DNA of 27,235 bases from an uncultured Oscillospiraceae bacterium (GTDB taxonomy: Bacteria; Bacillota; Clostridia; Oscillospirales; Ruminococcaceae). The DNA lies in the NCBI GenBank assembly GCA_902490585.1, contig CABUEI010000026.1:1-27235 (forward strand). Reading direction: 5' to 3'. Position 1 is the stretch's first letter. Every line of letters begins with the position of its first letter. Shown one piece after another: positions 8,591 to 15,414 of this stretch. A program made the position numbers and the translations under genes. A model generated the notes under the pieces. That model did not search any database. It was not told the DNA's origin and worked only from the letters and a program-made list of their open reading frames with translations.

Positions 8591-8610
8591 CCTTTTCGTA
8601 TCAAAGTCAA
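8583..8610 (-). promoter_or_regulatory. Sigma-A promoter of the arg operon
   Basis: On the minus strand, TTGACT (8610-8605), a 16-base spacer, and TATAAT (8588-8583). This predicts a start near 8576 and a leader of about 60 bases before argG. Confidence 0.85.
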
Positions 8611-8617
8611 GTGTTTT

Positions 8618-8647
8618 TATACAGCAAACTGCATATTATACTGTATA
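8618..8647. repeat. Palindrome in the argG/XRE divergent region
   Basis: TATACAG at 8618-8624 and CTGTATA at 8641-8647 form a 7-bp inverted repeat with a 16-base centre. It lies upstream of the -35 boxes of both divergent promoters. The symmetry suggests a dimer binding site, either for the neighbouring XRE regulator or for an arginine repressor. Function is inferred only. Confidence 0.4.
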
Positions 8648-8694
8648 TCGTGAATATTTGTTGAATTTTAGCGAATTTTTATGTATTTTTTTGA

Positions 8695-8723
8695 TTGACA
8701 AGGCGTAAATGTAAGGATATAAT
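8695..8723 (+). promoter_or_regulatory. Sigma-A promoter of the XRE regulator
   Basis: Perfect consensus: TTGACA at 8695-8700, a 17-base spacer, and TATAAT at 8718-8723. It is followed by a GGAGGA ribosome binding site at 8745-8750, just before the ATG at 8754. Confidence 0.93.
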
Positions 8724-8753
8724 AATAGTAAAAGGAAAACGGTCGGAGGAATT

Positions 8754-9170
8754 ATGGAACTAAAAGACAAGCTGGAGATACTTATTAAAAGAAACGGCTA
8801 TAAGAAAACGGATTTTGCGTCTGCCGTATCCATAACCTACAGGGCGCTTGCGAACTACATAAGCGGAGCAAGAACGCCGAGAGCAAAAACACTTTCGGAT
8901 ATGGCGGTACTGCTCGGGGTAAGTGAGGAACTGCTTACCGACGACACGGTGGATCTAATCCTGTCAAGCGATGAAAAGCTGTATTTCAACGGTACTTCCC
9001 CGTCGGAAACGAGAGAGAAAGCCGATGAAATATTATCCGAGGTTTCGGAACTTCTCAACGATAAGGATTTTACGGAAAGCGATAAGACAGCGTTCTTTTC
9101 CTGCGTTGCAGAAAAATATTTTGCAGGAAAAGCAAAAAATCATAAAGAAACTATTGACAATGCAGTATGA
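8754..9170 (+). CDS. XRE family helix-turn-helix regulator
   Basis: A 138-residue DNA-binding protein. Residues about 5-60 form an HTH_3/Cro-C1 domain: KLEILIKRNGYKKTDFA, then the recognition segment around TYRALANYISGARTP, then LSDMAVLLGVSEELL. The remaining 75 residues are acidic and partly helical, with no ligand-binding domain I recognise. It is expressed from a perfect promoter and ends inside the next promoter (the -35 of arsR is at 9154-9159). It diverges from argG and shares a palindrome-containing spacer with it, so it could regulate itself, the arg operon, or both. No target can be assigned from the sequence. Confidence 0.85.
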   Translation: MELKDKLEILIKRNGYKKTDFASAVSITYRALANYISGARTPRAKTLSDMAVLLGVSEELLTDDTVDLILSSDEKLYFNGTSPSETREKADEILSEVSELLNDKDFTESDKTAFFSCVAEKYFAGKAKNHKETIDNAV

Positions 9171-9182
9171 CGGTGTTATAAT
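9154..9182 (+). promoter_or_regulatory. Sigma-A promoter of the metal-resistance operon
   Basis: Perfect consensus: TTGACA at 9154-9159, a 17-base spacer, and TATAAT at 9177-9182. The -35 is inside the 3' end of the XRE gene. The predicted start falls on the ArsR-type operator at 9191-9206. Confidence 0.92.
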
Positions 9183-9190
9183 ACAAACAG

Positions 9191-9206
9191 TTGAACAAAC
9201 GTTCAA
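9191..9206. promoter_or_regulatory. ArsR/SmtB-type operator O1
   Basis: A perfect 6-4-6 palindrome, TTGAACAAACGTTCAA. It sits at the predicted transcription start, between the -10 element and the arsR ATG. It matches the TGAACAnnnnTTCA-like operators known for CadC, CzrA and SmtB repressors. Metal-free sensor bound here would block the promoter. Confidence 0.8.
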
Positions 9207-9222
9207 ATGAAATGAGGTTAAA

Positions 9223-9618
9223 ATGGCGGTCAGCAAATCAGAAAAGTCGGAAAATATCACTGCAAAAGATGAAAATGAATTCTGTAACTGTAATGTGATA
9301 CACGAGGACGTAGTAAACTATGTGCGTGAGAGGATGCTTGAACAGATGCAGTTTGAAAAGCTGTCAATGTTCTTCAAGGCTATAAGCGATGAAACAAGGA
9401 TAAAAATCCTCTACTCGCTGTCACGCTCTAAAATGTGCGTGTGCGACCTCGCCGCCCTGCTCGGAATGACAGCATCGGCAATCTCTCACCAGCTGAGAGT
9501 ATTACGGCAGGCAGAGCTTGTTCGCAGTGAAAAGCAAGGCAAAGTCGTTTACTATATGCTCAGCGACAACCATGTAAACACGGTGTTCAGCAATGCGCTT
9601 GAACATATTATGGAGTAA
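9223..9618 (+). CDS. ArsR family metal sensor, CadC/SmtB type
   Basis: A 131-residue winged-helix repressor expected to leave its operator when it binds Zn, Cd or Pb. The N-terminal extension carries C21 and C23. The DNA-binding domain contains MCVCDL at 71-76, the ELCVCD-type metal box of alpha-3, with C72 and C74. These four cysteines fit a CadC-like alpha-3N thiolate site. The last helix also keeps a full alpha-5 pattern D-x-H-x10-H-x-x-E (D115, H117, H128, E131), the zinc site of SmtB/CzrA. The recognition helix is around TASAISHQLRVL. A GAGGT ribosome binding site precedes the ATG. The operator O1 at its promoter and the adjacent P1B-ATPase give the function. Confidence 0.93.
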   Translation: MAVSKSEKSENITAKDENEFCNCNVIHEDVVNYVRERMLEQMQFEKLSMFFKAISDETRIKILYSLSRSKMCVCDLAALLGMTASAISHQLRVLRQAELVRSEKQGKVVYYMLSDNHVNTVFSNALEHIME

Positions 9619-9633
9619 AACGGGAAAAATCAA

Positions 9634-9657
9634 AGGAGATAGCATCTCCTGTTTTTT
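9634..9657 (+). terminator. Intrinsic terminator between the metal sensor and the ATPase
   Basis: AGGAGAT (9634-9640) and ATCTCCT (9644-9650) enclose a 3-nt loop and are followed by G and six Ts (9652-9657). It would end or reduce transcription from the arsR promoter before the ATPase gene. Confidence 0.8.
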
Positions 9658-9668
9658 CGGGCAATACA

Positions 9669-9694
9669 TTTGAACAGTTACTCAATTGTTCAAA
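9669..9694. promoter_or_regulatory. ArsR/SmtB-type operator O2 before the ATPase
   Basis: TTTGAACA (9669-9676) and TGTTCAAA (9687-9694) use the same half-sites as O1, but the TTGAAC and GTTCAA halves are 12 rather than 4 bases apart. A degenerate internal CTCAA at 9681-9685 gives the normal spacing to the left half. This could be two overlapping operators. It sits after the terminator and upstream of the ATPase start, implying separate metal control of that gene. No good sigma-A promoter is visible beside it. Confidence 0.6.
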
Positions 9695-9722
9695 ACTTCA
9701 ACCATATCAAAGGTGGTAGCTT

Positions 9723-12047
9723 ATGAAAAGAATCTATATTTTAGAAGGTCTTGACTGCGCTCACTGTGCAGAGGAGATTCGTGCGGAAGTCGAAAAGGAC
9801 GAACGTGTGAAATCGGCGGGAATGAACTTTATGAAGCAGGAACTTACCGTTGAAGCGGAAAATTCGTGTTCGCCCGATGAGCTTATGACAACGGTCACCG
9901 AAGTTGCAGCAAAGCACGAACCCGATATAACAGTCAGGGAAAGACAGACTTTTAAAGAAAAGAAATATATAATAGACGGCCTTGACTGCGCACAGTGTGC
10001 GGAAGAAGTAAGAGAGGCAGTTGAAAAGTCGGATTATGCGAACGGCGCAAAGATGAATTTCATCAAAAAGGAGCTTACCGTAACACCGTCAAAGATAATT
10101 TCCGACAAGGAGTTGTTAAAGCAGGTAACAGCAACGGTAACTGCCATTGAATCGGATGTAACGGTCAGCGAAAAGGAAAACCACGTTGAGAAAAAAGTAA
10201 GCTATACAAAGGACATCATCAAAATGATAAGCGCAGGCGTTCTATTCATCATTGCACTTGTCCTTGAAAAGACTATCGGTATGGAACAGCTTGCTCCCAA
10301 GATTGCAATACTTTCAATGTATCTTGTAGCTTACTTTATCTGCGGACTTGAAGTTGCGATTACTTCAATCAAAGCAATCGCAAAGAAGAATTTCTTCAAT
10401 GAAAACACGCTTATGCTTATAGCAAGCATCGGCGCTATCGTACTCGGAGAATACGAAGAAGCGGTCGCCGTTATGCTGTTCTACACTGTCGGAGAATTCT
10501 TCCAGTCAATAGCCGTGAACAAGTCAAGAAGAAGCATATCTTCTCTTATCAAGACAAAGCCGGAAACAGCCGATGTTCTGATTGACGGCGAATATATAAC
10601 AGTCGATCCCGAAAACGTTGAAACCGGCAGTATAATAAGAGTAAAGCCCGGCGAAAAGATACCGCTGGACGGCATTATCGAAAGCGGTAACACATCAATA
10701 GATACATCAGCCCTTACAGGCGAGAGCTTACCAAGAGATATTACGGTAGGTGATGAAGTTCCGGCAGGCGCTATCAATATGTCAGGTGTTATCACTCTTA
10801 AAACAACACGTCAGTTTACTGACAGTACAGTATATAAAATGCTCCAGATGGTTGAGTCCGCTGTAGAGAAAAAGACAAAGACGGAAAACTTCATCTCGGT
10901 ATTTGCAAAGTACTATACTCCTATAGTCGTACTTGCGGCTGTTATAATTTCACTTATCCCTCCCCTGTTCACAGGATTTGACTTCGGTACTTGGGTACAG
11001 AGAGGTCTTATCTTCCTCGTAATCTCATGCCCCTGCGCACTGGTTATTTCGGTACCGCTCGGATATTTTGCAGGTATCGGCAAGGCTTCGTCAAAGGGTA
11101 TACTTGTTAAAGGCAGTAACTACCTCGAAGCAATTTCAAAGGCAAAGGTCGTACTATTCGATAAGACAGGTACACTTACAAAAGGTCAGTTTGAAGTTAC
11201 AAAGACAGAACCTGTAGATATGAGCAAAGAAGAGCTGTTAAGATATGCGGCTTATGCCGAGAGCAACTCCAACCACCCTATAGCCGTTTCGGTAAGAAAG
11301 GCATACGGTGCGGATATTGACCAGTCGCAGATTACAGAGTGCAGTGAGATTGCCGGTAAGGGTATCAAGGCTGTAATTTCGGGTGCAACAGTTCTCTGCG
11401 GTAACAGCAGACTTATGGCTGACTACAGCATAGACTGCCCCGAAGCTAACGGCACAGTGCTTTATGTAGCTGTAGACAGTAAATATGCAGGCTCTATAGA
11501 AATTGCCGATATGCCCAAGGAACACTCGGCAGAAGCTGTAAAGATGCTGAAGAGCCACGGTGTAAAGGTTGTAATGCTTACAGGCGATAACAAATCAGCG
11601 GCGGCTGTAGCGGCTGAAAAGCTCGGCATTACCGACTACTATGCAGAACTTCTCCCCGAAAACAAGAGCGAAATTACATTAAAGATGAAATCTGAACTTT
11701 CGGACAAGGAAAAGGTTATGTTCGTCGGCGACGGAATAAACGACGCTCCCGTTATTGCATCTGCCGATATAGGCGTTGCAATGGGCGGCACAGGTGCGGA
11801 CAGCGCAATCGAAACTGCTGACTGTGTTCTCATGAAGGACGACCCGATGCAGCTTGCCGATGCATTTGCAATCAGCAAAAAAACAAACCGCATAGTTCTC
11901 CAGAATATCATATTCGCACTCGGCGTAAAGCTGATAATCCAGGTGCTCGGTGTTCTCGGCCTTGCTAATATGTGGGCGGCTGTTTTTGCAGACGTAGGCG
12001 TTTCGATAATCGCTATCTTCAATTCGTTAAGACTTATGAGAAAGTAA
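9723..12047 (+). CDS. cadA: P1B-type heavy-metal exporting ATPase (Zn/Cd/Pb)
   Basis: Membrane pump of 774 residues that exports divalent soft metals at the cost of ATP. Two tandem N-terminal metal-binding domains carry GLDCAHC (C12, C15) and GLDCAQC (C89, C92). Membrane helices follow from about 165. The actuator motif TGES is at 332-335 and the metal-channel motif CPC at 436-438. The phosphorylation site DKTGT starts at D480, SNHPI at 516-520 holds the His-Pro pair, and GDGINDAP is at 669-676. K736 in the seventh helix and D757 in DVG of the eighth helix mark the P1B-2 (ZntA/CadA) subgroup, not the copper pumps. The ribosome binding site is AGGTGG. The neighbouring CadC-like sensor and operator O2 support metal-induced expression. 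The preferred ion (Zn, Cd or Pb) is not fixed by sequence. Confidence 0.94.
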   Translation: MKRIYILEGLDCAHCAEEIRAEVEKDERVKSAGMNFMKQELTVEAENSCSPDELMTTVTEVAAKHEPDITVRERQTFKEKKYIIDGLDCAQCAEEVREAVEKSDYANGAKMNFIKKELTVTPSKIISDKELLKQVTATVTAIESDVTVSEKENHVEKKVSYTKDIIKMISAGVLFIIALVLEKTIGMEQLAPKIAILSMYLVAYFICGLEVAITSIKAIAKKNFFNENTLMLIASIGAIVLGEYEEAVAVMLFYTVGEFFQSIAVNKSRRSISSLIKTKPETADVLIDGEYITVDPENVETGSIIRVKPGEKIPLDGIIESGNTSIDTSALTGESLPRDITVGDEVPAGAINMSGVITLKTTRQFTDSTVYKMLQMVESAVEKKTKTENFISVFAKYYTPIVVLAAVIISLIPPLFTGFDFGTWVQRGLIFLVISCPCALVISVPLGYFAGIGKASSKGILVKGSNYLEAISKAKVVLFDKTGTLTKGQFEVTKTEPVDMSKEELLRYAAYAESNSNHPIAVSVRKAYGADIDQSQITECSEIAGKGIKAVISGATVLCGNSRLMADYSIDCPEANGTVLYVAVDSKYAGSIEIADMPKEHSAEAVKMLKSHGVKVVMLTGDNKSAAAVAAEKLGITDYYAELLPENKSEITLKMKSELSDKEKVMFVGDGINDAPVIASADIGVAMGGTGADSAIETADCVLMKDDPMQLADAFAISKKTNRIVLQNIIFALGVKLIIQVLGVLGLANMWAAVFADVGVSIIAIFNSLRLMRK

Positions 12048-12057
12048 ATCTGAAATC

Positions 12058-12108
12058 AACACCTTCTGTATCCTGAAATGTAAGCACGGATACAGGAGGT
12101 GTTCTTTT
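12058..12108 (+). terminator. Intrinsic terminator after the metal ATPase
   Basis: A 16-bp stem, AACACCTTCTGTATCC (12058-12073) with GGATACAGGAGGTGTT (12088-12103), contains one T-G wobble and a 14-nt loop. It is followed by CTTTTAA. Confidence 0.85.
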
Positions 12109-12144
12109 AAATATATTGTCCGTTTTATCGTACAATCAGCCGGT

Positions 12145-12150
12145 TATAAT
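12145..12150 (+). promoter_or_regulatory. Possible -10 element for the acidic unknown protein
   Basis: TATAAT with no recognisable -35 at the right distance. A transcript from here would start near 12157, four bases before the inverted repeat at 12161-12184. The weak -35 suggests an activator-dependent or low-level promoter, or a different promoter that I cannot see. Confidence 0.35.
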
Positions 12151-12160
12151 TAATGTAACA

Positions 12161-12184
12161 TCAAGAGATGATACGTTCTCTTGA
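12161..12184. repeat. Inverted repeat upstream of the acidic unknown protein
   Basis: TCAAGAGA (12161-12168) and TCTCTTGA (12177-12184) form a perfect 8-bp inverted repeat with an 8-base centre, just downstream of the possible -10. It could be an operator or a 5' leader hairpin. The ribosome binding site CGGAGG comes later and is not sequestered. Confidence 0.5.
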
Positions 12185-12217
12185 AAATGAAATCAAACGT
12201 CTGACGGAGGTATAATT

Positions 12218-13438
12218 ATGAGTGTATCAGTGGAAAAGAAAAAAATATCCGACATTCTGGATCTGATAAAGACAGGATTTGAAACGGGTGATTTTTCAGC
12301 ATTTTTTTCTTCGTTTACTTTAGACGAAAACAATTCGGATGTAAACGAAAATTGTTTCTTCTCTCCCGAGAAAGACAAATACTACGAAGGCATCGATTCC
12401 GTAAAGTCGGCTTTCAAGGAAATAAGTGAGAATATAAAAAGCGGAAAGACGGTTTATTCCTGTAAAAAAATCGCAACAAGCGGATTTGCCGGAGTAAGAA
12501 GAAAGACCGATAAGACGCATTTGTATGATTCGCTTATTCATACATCTTTGTTCTTCCCTGCAGATAAACCCGCACTGCTTCTTTCAACCAAAAAAGACGG
12601 CAAAAAATCAGAGCTGATACTTGACTTCTTCCCTTCCTTTCTTGACAGCGACGAAGAATATAGTTGGTACGGCGACGAAACAGATTGGGACGCAGACGCA
12701 TTCAAAATATATTTACGCAAATCTACGGTTTTCAATTATTCCCTGCCCGATGATGACTTCCTTGAAGAGAAAAAGCTCAGCGACGAACAGATTGAAAACG
12801 CAGTAAACCGCTTTTTTGACGGAGAACCTTATGAAGAAATGTTTTACCCGCTTGATGATTACTTCAGAGAGAAGTATTCAAGACAGTACTCGGGAGATCT
12901 TGAGATATTTTCATTTGTGTCCGCTCTCCGCCATAACAACTTTGATTATGTGGACAAAAACATCTCGTACATCGACATAAACGATAAAGGAAGCTACAGC
13001 TCCTATCTGTACGAAACAACAGATAATGATATAAAAGATTTTCTTTTTGAAAACGGTGCAATTCGTAACGAGGACGATTATTGCAACGAAAAATACAAAT
13101 TTGTTTACGATAACGATGCCGATGAAGTTCTGGTATTCAATGAAGATTTCCAGAAAAAAGTATACAACAAGTACAAAAAAGTACATAAGCTGAACGATAA
13201 ACTGATTTCCCGCATACTTGAATCAGAAGGCGACATGGATGACGAAGACGATGACATCGACCACTGTACAATCTATGACGAACTTGACACACTCGGAATC
13301 TCGTCGGATGACGGAGAAATAGTATTCGGCGACGCCAACGGCGATCCGAGAGATATACTCGAAGAGCTGGGCTGGGAATGCGACTTTGAAGGCGAAACCA
13401 ACCATTTTGGCTCATACGGTGTATATTTTATAAAATAA
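12218..13438 (+). CDS. Acidic protein of unknown function
   Basis: I do not recognise this 406-residue protein. It starts at an ATG with a GGAGG site and has no signal peptide or membrane helix, so it is probably cytosolic. It is strongly acidic, with Asp/Glu-rich stretches at the C-terminal side such as MDDEDDDID. Residues 1-135 (ISDILDLIKTGFETGDF, then YEGIDSVKSAFKEI) loosely resemble a SnoaL/NTF2-like fold, where helices lead into a curved sheet. A middle segment around SYLYETTDNDIKDFLFENGA has an ankyrin-like ring but no full repeat. The C-terminal 80 residues end in GWECDFEGETNHFGSYGVYF. Both domain hints are my inference. Terminators bracket it (12058-12108 and 13450-13486), so it is a single-gene unit. 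The coding sequence is AT-richer than that of the neighbouring ATPase. Confidence 0.75.
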   Translation: MSVSVEKKKISDILDLIKTGFETGDFSAFFSSFTLDENNSDVNENCFFSPEKDKYYEGIDSVKSAFKEISENIKSGKTVYSCKKIATSGFAGVRRKTDKTHLYDSLIHTSLFFPADKPALLLSTKKDGKKSELILDFFPSFLDSDEEYSWYGDETDWDADAFKIYLRKSTVFNYSLPDDDFLEEKKLSDEQIENAVNRFFDGEPYEEMFYPLDDYFREKYSRQYSGDLEIFSFVSALRHNNFDYVDKNISYIDINDKGSYSSYLYETTDNDIKDFLFENGAIRNEDDYCNEKYKFVYDNDADEVLVFNEDFQKKVYNKYKKVHKLNDKLISRILESEGDMDDEDDDIDHCTIYDELDTLGISSDDGEIVFGDANGDPRDILEELGWECDFEGETNHFGSYGVYFIK

Positions 13439-13449
13439 CATAAAACATT

Positions 13450-13486
13450 TACCGCCCGTGTTTGCTCACTGCATTCACAGGCGGTA
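13450..13486. terminator. Bidirectional terminator between convergent genes
   Basis: TACCGCC (13450-13456) pairs with GGCGGTA (13480-13486), with three further pairs (GTG/CAC) inside after one mismatch. T-rich sequence follows on the plus strand (TTCTTTACTTATTTTTT), and AAATGTTTTATG follows on the minus strand. It lies between the stop codons of the acidic protein and of the YjbR-like gene. Confidence 0.7.
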
Positions 13487-13490
13487 TTCT

Positions 13491-13865
13491 TTACTTATTT
13501 TTTCTGAGCTTTTTCTTTGTCAGCTCATAACTCATATCGACAAGCATCCTTAGTTTTTCATCGGGTACTCTTTCATCAAGGACAACCGTTATCCAGTTTT
13601 CCTTATTCATATGATACGCAGGATAAAAGCCCTGCTCAAGCCTCAGCGATCCGATGAGGATAGGGTCGCACTTGAGATTGACGACATCTATAATTTTCTG
13701 CCCGTCAAGTCCGAGCCTGCTTTCAGGCAGATCCATTATCATAGCGAACCACTTTTTCGTACCATTATGACGATAAACCTGAAAACCGGGATTCTTTTCA
13801 AACAATCTTTCGGCTCTGACGCCGTAATAGTCGGTTATGTATTTGTCAAGCTGTGAACGATTCAT
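13491..13865 (-). CDS. MmcQ/YjbR family protein
   Basis: A 124-residue protein of the YjbR/MmcQ (DUF419) family, a CyaY-like fold often annotated as a DNA-binding protein but without a firmly established role. Family features are the KKWFAMIMD strand, DVVNLKCDP, the GFYPAYHMNKENWITVVLD segment near residues 79-97, and a C-terminal helix ending in a basic KKKLRKNK tail. Its ATG overlaps the dprA stop codon by one base (TAATG), so it is probably translationally coupled to DprA. Its stop is followed by the shared terminator at 13450-13486. Confidence 0.88.
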   Translation of the reverse strand: MNRSQLDKYITDYYGVRAERLFEKNPGFQVYRHNGTKKWFAMIMDLPESRLGLDGQKIIDVVNLKCDPILIGSLRLEQGFYPAYHMNKENWITVVLDERVPDEKLRMLVDMSYELTKKKLRKNK

Positions 13866-15364
13866 TACCGCTCCTTCTTTACCGTGTATATTCCGCCCGC
13901 ACCGCAGGATACAGCACCTCTTATTTCAAGGTCGGCAAGTATTTCACTGAGTTCACCAAAAGATATATCACAGGTCGAAAGCAAAGTATCAAGAGTTACA
14001 CCGTCACTTTGTGCGATAATTCCAAGAACATCTGCAGCTTTAGGTGTGTTTTCGATAACGTTTTCAGATTGTCTGCTCTGCTCTTTCTTTATATCAGGCT
14101 CGTTTTTATCTTCACTCTGTATTTGCTTTACGGTTTCAGCTACAGGTTGAACGGGCGTCTGCTGTTCTTCGGTTAATGTCTTGTCCGGCACAGCAGGTTT
14201 TGCCGCTCTTTTCCTCTTTTTCAGAACGCTTTCAGGCGTTACTTTGAAATAATCAATTTCTTTTTCCTTATCGGTAACGCTTGTGATTTTAAAGCGTGGC
14301 GCATCTGACGCCTTTACTTTGGGCAAAGGTTCTTTCGCTTTAGGCAACGGTTTCTTTTCTTCCGTTATTTCAGCAATCGCTTTCTCTTGTTTTTCAACCG
14401 GTAAAGCCTTTTCAACAGGTGACGGTTCTTTTGGTTCTTCATGAATTACAAAGCTTGTTAATTGCTCTTTATCAAGATATGTATCGTCTATTCTGTCACG
14501 GTAAGTAGGATAAAATTCGTTTACGATATCATAGAAATCATAAACCGGGTGAGCACCGTCACGCAGGAATCTGATAACCTTGCTGTTCTGCCTGTCAAGT
14601 GTGTCTTCAGGTATTGTAAAGAACACTTCCCTGTCCTGTTCAAATGCGTGGTTTGCCGTAATCAGACTTCCGCTTCCGTTATGTCCGCCAATTACGACAG
14701 TACCCTTTGAAAGACCGGATATTATACGGTTTCTGAATTTGAAATAATCGGGATTACACGGCGTATCGGGGAGAAGTTCAGATACGATAAGTCCGCCGTT
14801 ATCCGTAATTTCTTTTCTGAGTCCGAAAGAATTACTCGGATAATCAACAGTTATGCCACAAGCAAGCACAGCAACAGTAGGCTTTTTATGACGTATGCTG
14901 TTATTATGCGCTATCCTGTCTATTCCGTATGCAAAACCGCTTACAAGAACTATGTCGCATCTTGCAAGGTTGTAGCAGACATTTTCAGCCAGTCTTATTG
15001 CGTTATCAGACGGTTTTCTCGGACCTACTACCGACACCGCAAGCTTATTTTTTAGGCAGTTTATATTGCCTGCCGTGAAAAGCAGAACGGGCGGATTGTA
15101 TATATTTTTAAGCTCATCGGGATAGCACTTGTCGTCAAGAGTGATAATCCCTATGCCGTTCTTGTTACAGTAATCGGTTATCACCTTTGAACGTTCAAGC
15201 GATGCTCTGCGAACATTTTCATGACGGTTTGGCGGTATATGTGACATATCGCCACCGCTTATACGCTCATAAGCATTTCTTGCATTTCCGTAAGCGTTTA
15301 TCACTTCGTGAATTTTCGGATTTCCGCCGCCGAATATCTGCAACAGATAGATGTAATATTCCAT
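13865..15364 (-). CDS. dprA: DNA processing protein DprA with an extended linker
   Basis: Single-stranded-DNA-binding protein that loads RecA during natural transformation. The Rossmann-like core spans about 75-280, with VVGPRKPS at 112-119, VSGFAYGIDRIAH at 141-153, RNRIISGLS at 211-219 and SGSLITA at 231-237. The usual E-A after GVVV is replaced by VVIGG. Residues about 300-442 are a charged, Pro/Lys/Glu-rich, probably disordered linker. A winged-helix domain follows (443-499, ADVLGIIAQSDG to GGIYTV). Most DprA proteins are 290-380 residues; this one is 499. I chose the ATG at 15364 because it has an AGAGGAA ribosome binding site. An earlier in-frame ATG at 15415 overlaps the ligase stop but lacks a good site and lies upstream of a hairpin. 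Confidence 0.9.
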   Translation of the reverse strand: MEYYIYLLQIFGGGNPKIHEVINAYGNARNAYERISGGDMSHIPPNRHENVRRASLERSKVITDYCNKNGIGIITLDDKCYPDELKNIYNPPVLLFTAGNINCLKNKLAVSVVGPRKPSDNAIRLAENVCYNLARCDIVLVSGFAYGIDRIAHNNSIRHKKPTVAVLACGITVDYPSNSFGLRKEITDNGGLIVSELLPDTPCNPDYFKFRNRIISGLSKGTVVIGGHNGSGSLITANHAFEQDREVFFTIPEDTLDRQNSKVIRFLRDGAHPVYDFYDIVNEFYPTYRDRIDDTYLDKEQLTSFVIHEEPKEPSPVEKALPVEKQEKAIAEITEEKKPLPKAKEPLPKVKASDAPRFKITSVTDKEKEIDYFKVTPESVLKKRKRAAKPAVPDKTLTEEQQTPVQPVAETVKQIQSEDKNEPDIKKEQSRQSENVIENTPKAADVLGIIAQSDGVTLDTLLSTCDISFGELSEILADLEIRGAVSCGAGGIYTVKKER

Positions 15365-15381
15365 AAATTCCTCTAAAACTA

Positions 15382-15406
15382 TCGCCGCAAGAATTACCTG
15401 CGGCGA
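15382..15406 (-). terminator. Hairpin between the acyl-CoA ligase and dprA
   Basis: TCGCCGCA (15382-15389) and TGCGGCGA (15399-15406) form a perfect 8-bp GC-rich stem with a 9-nt loop. On the minus strand TAGTTTTAG follows, a weak U-tract. It may partly terminate the ligase transcript before dprA. It also argues that dprA begins downstream, at 15364. Confidence 0.5.
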
Positions 15407-15414
15407 ATTTTTCA

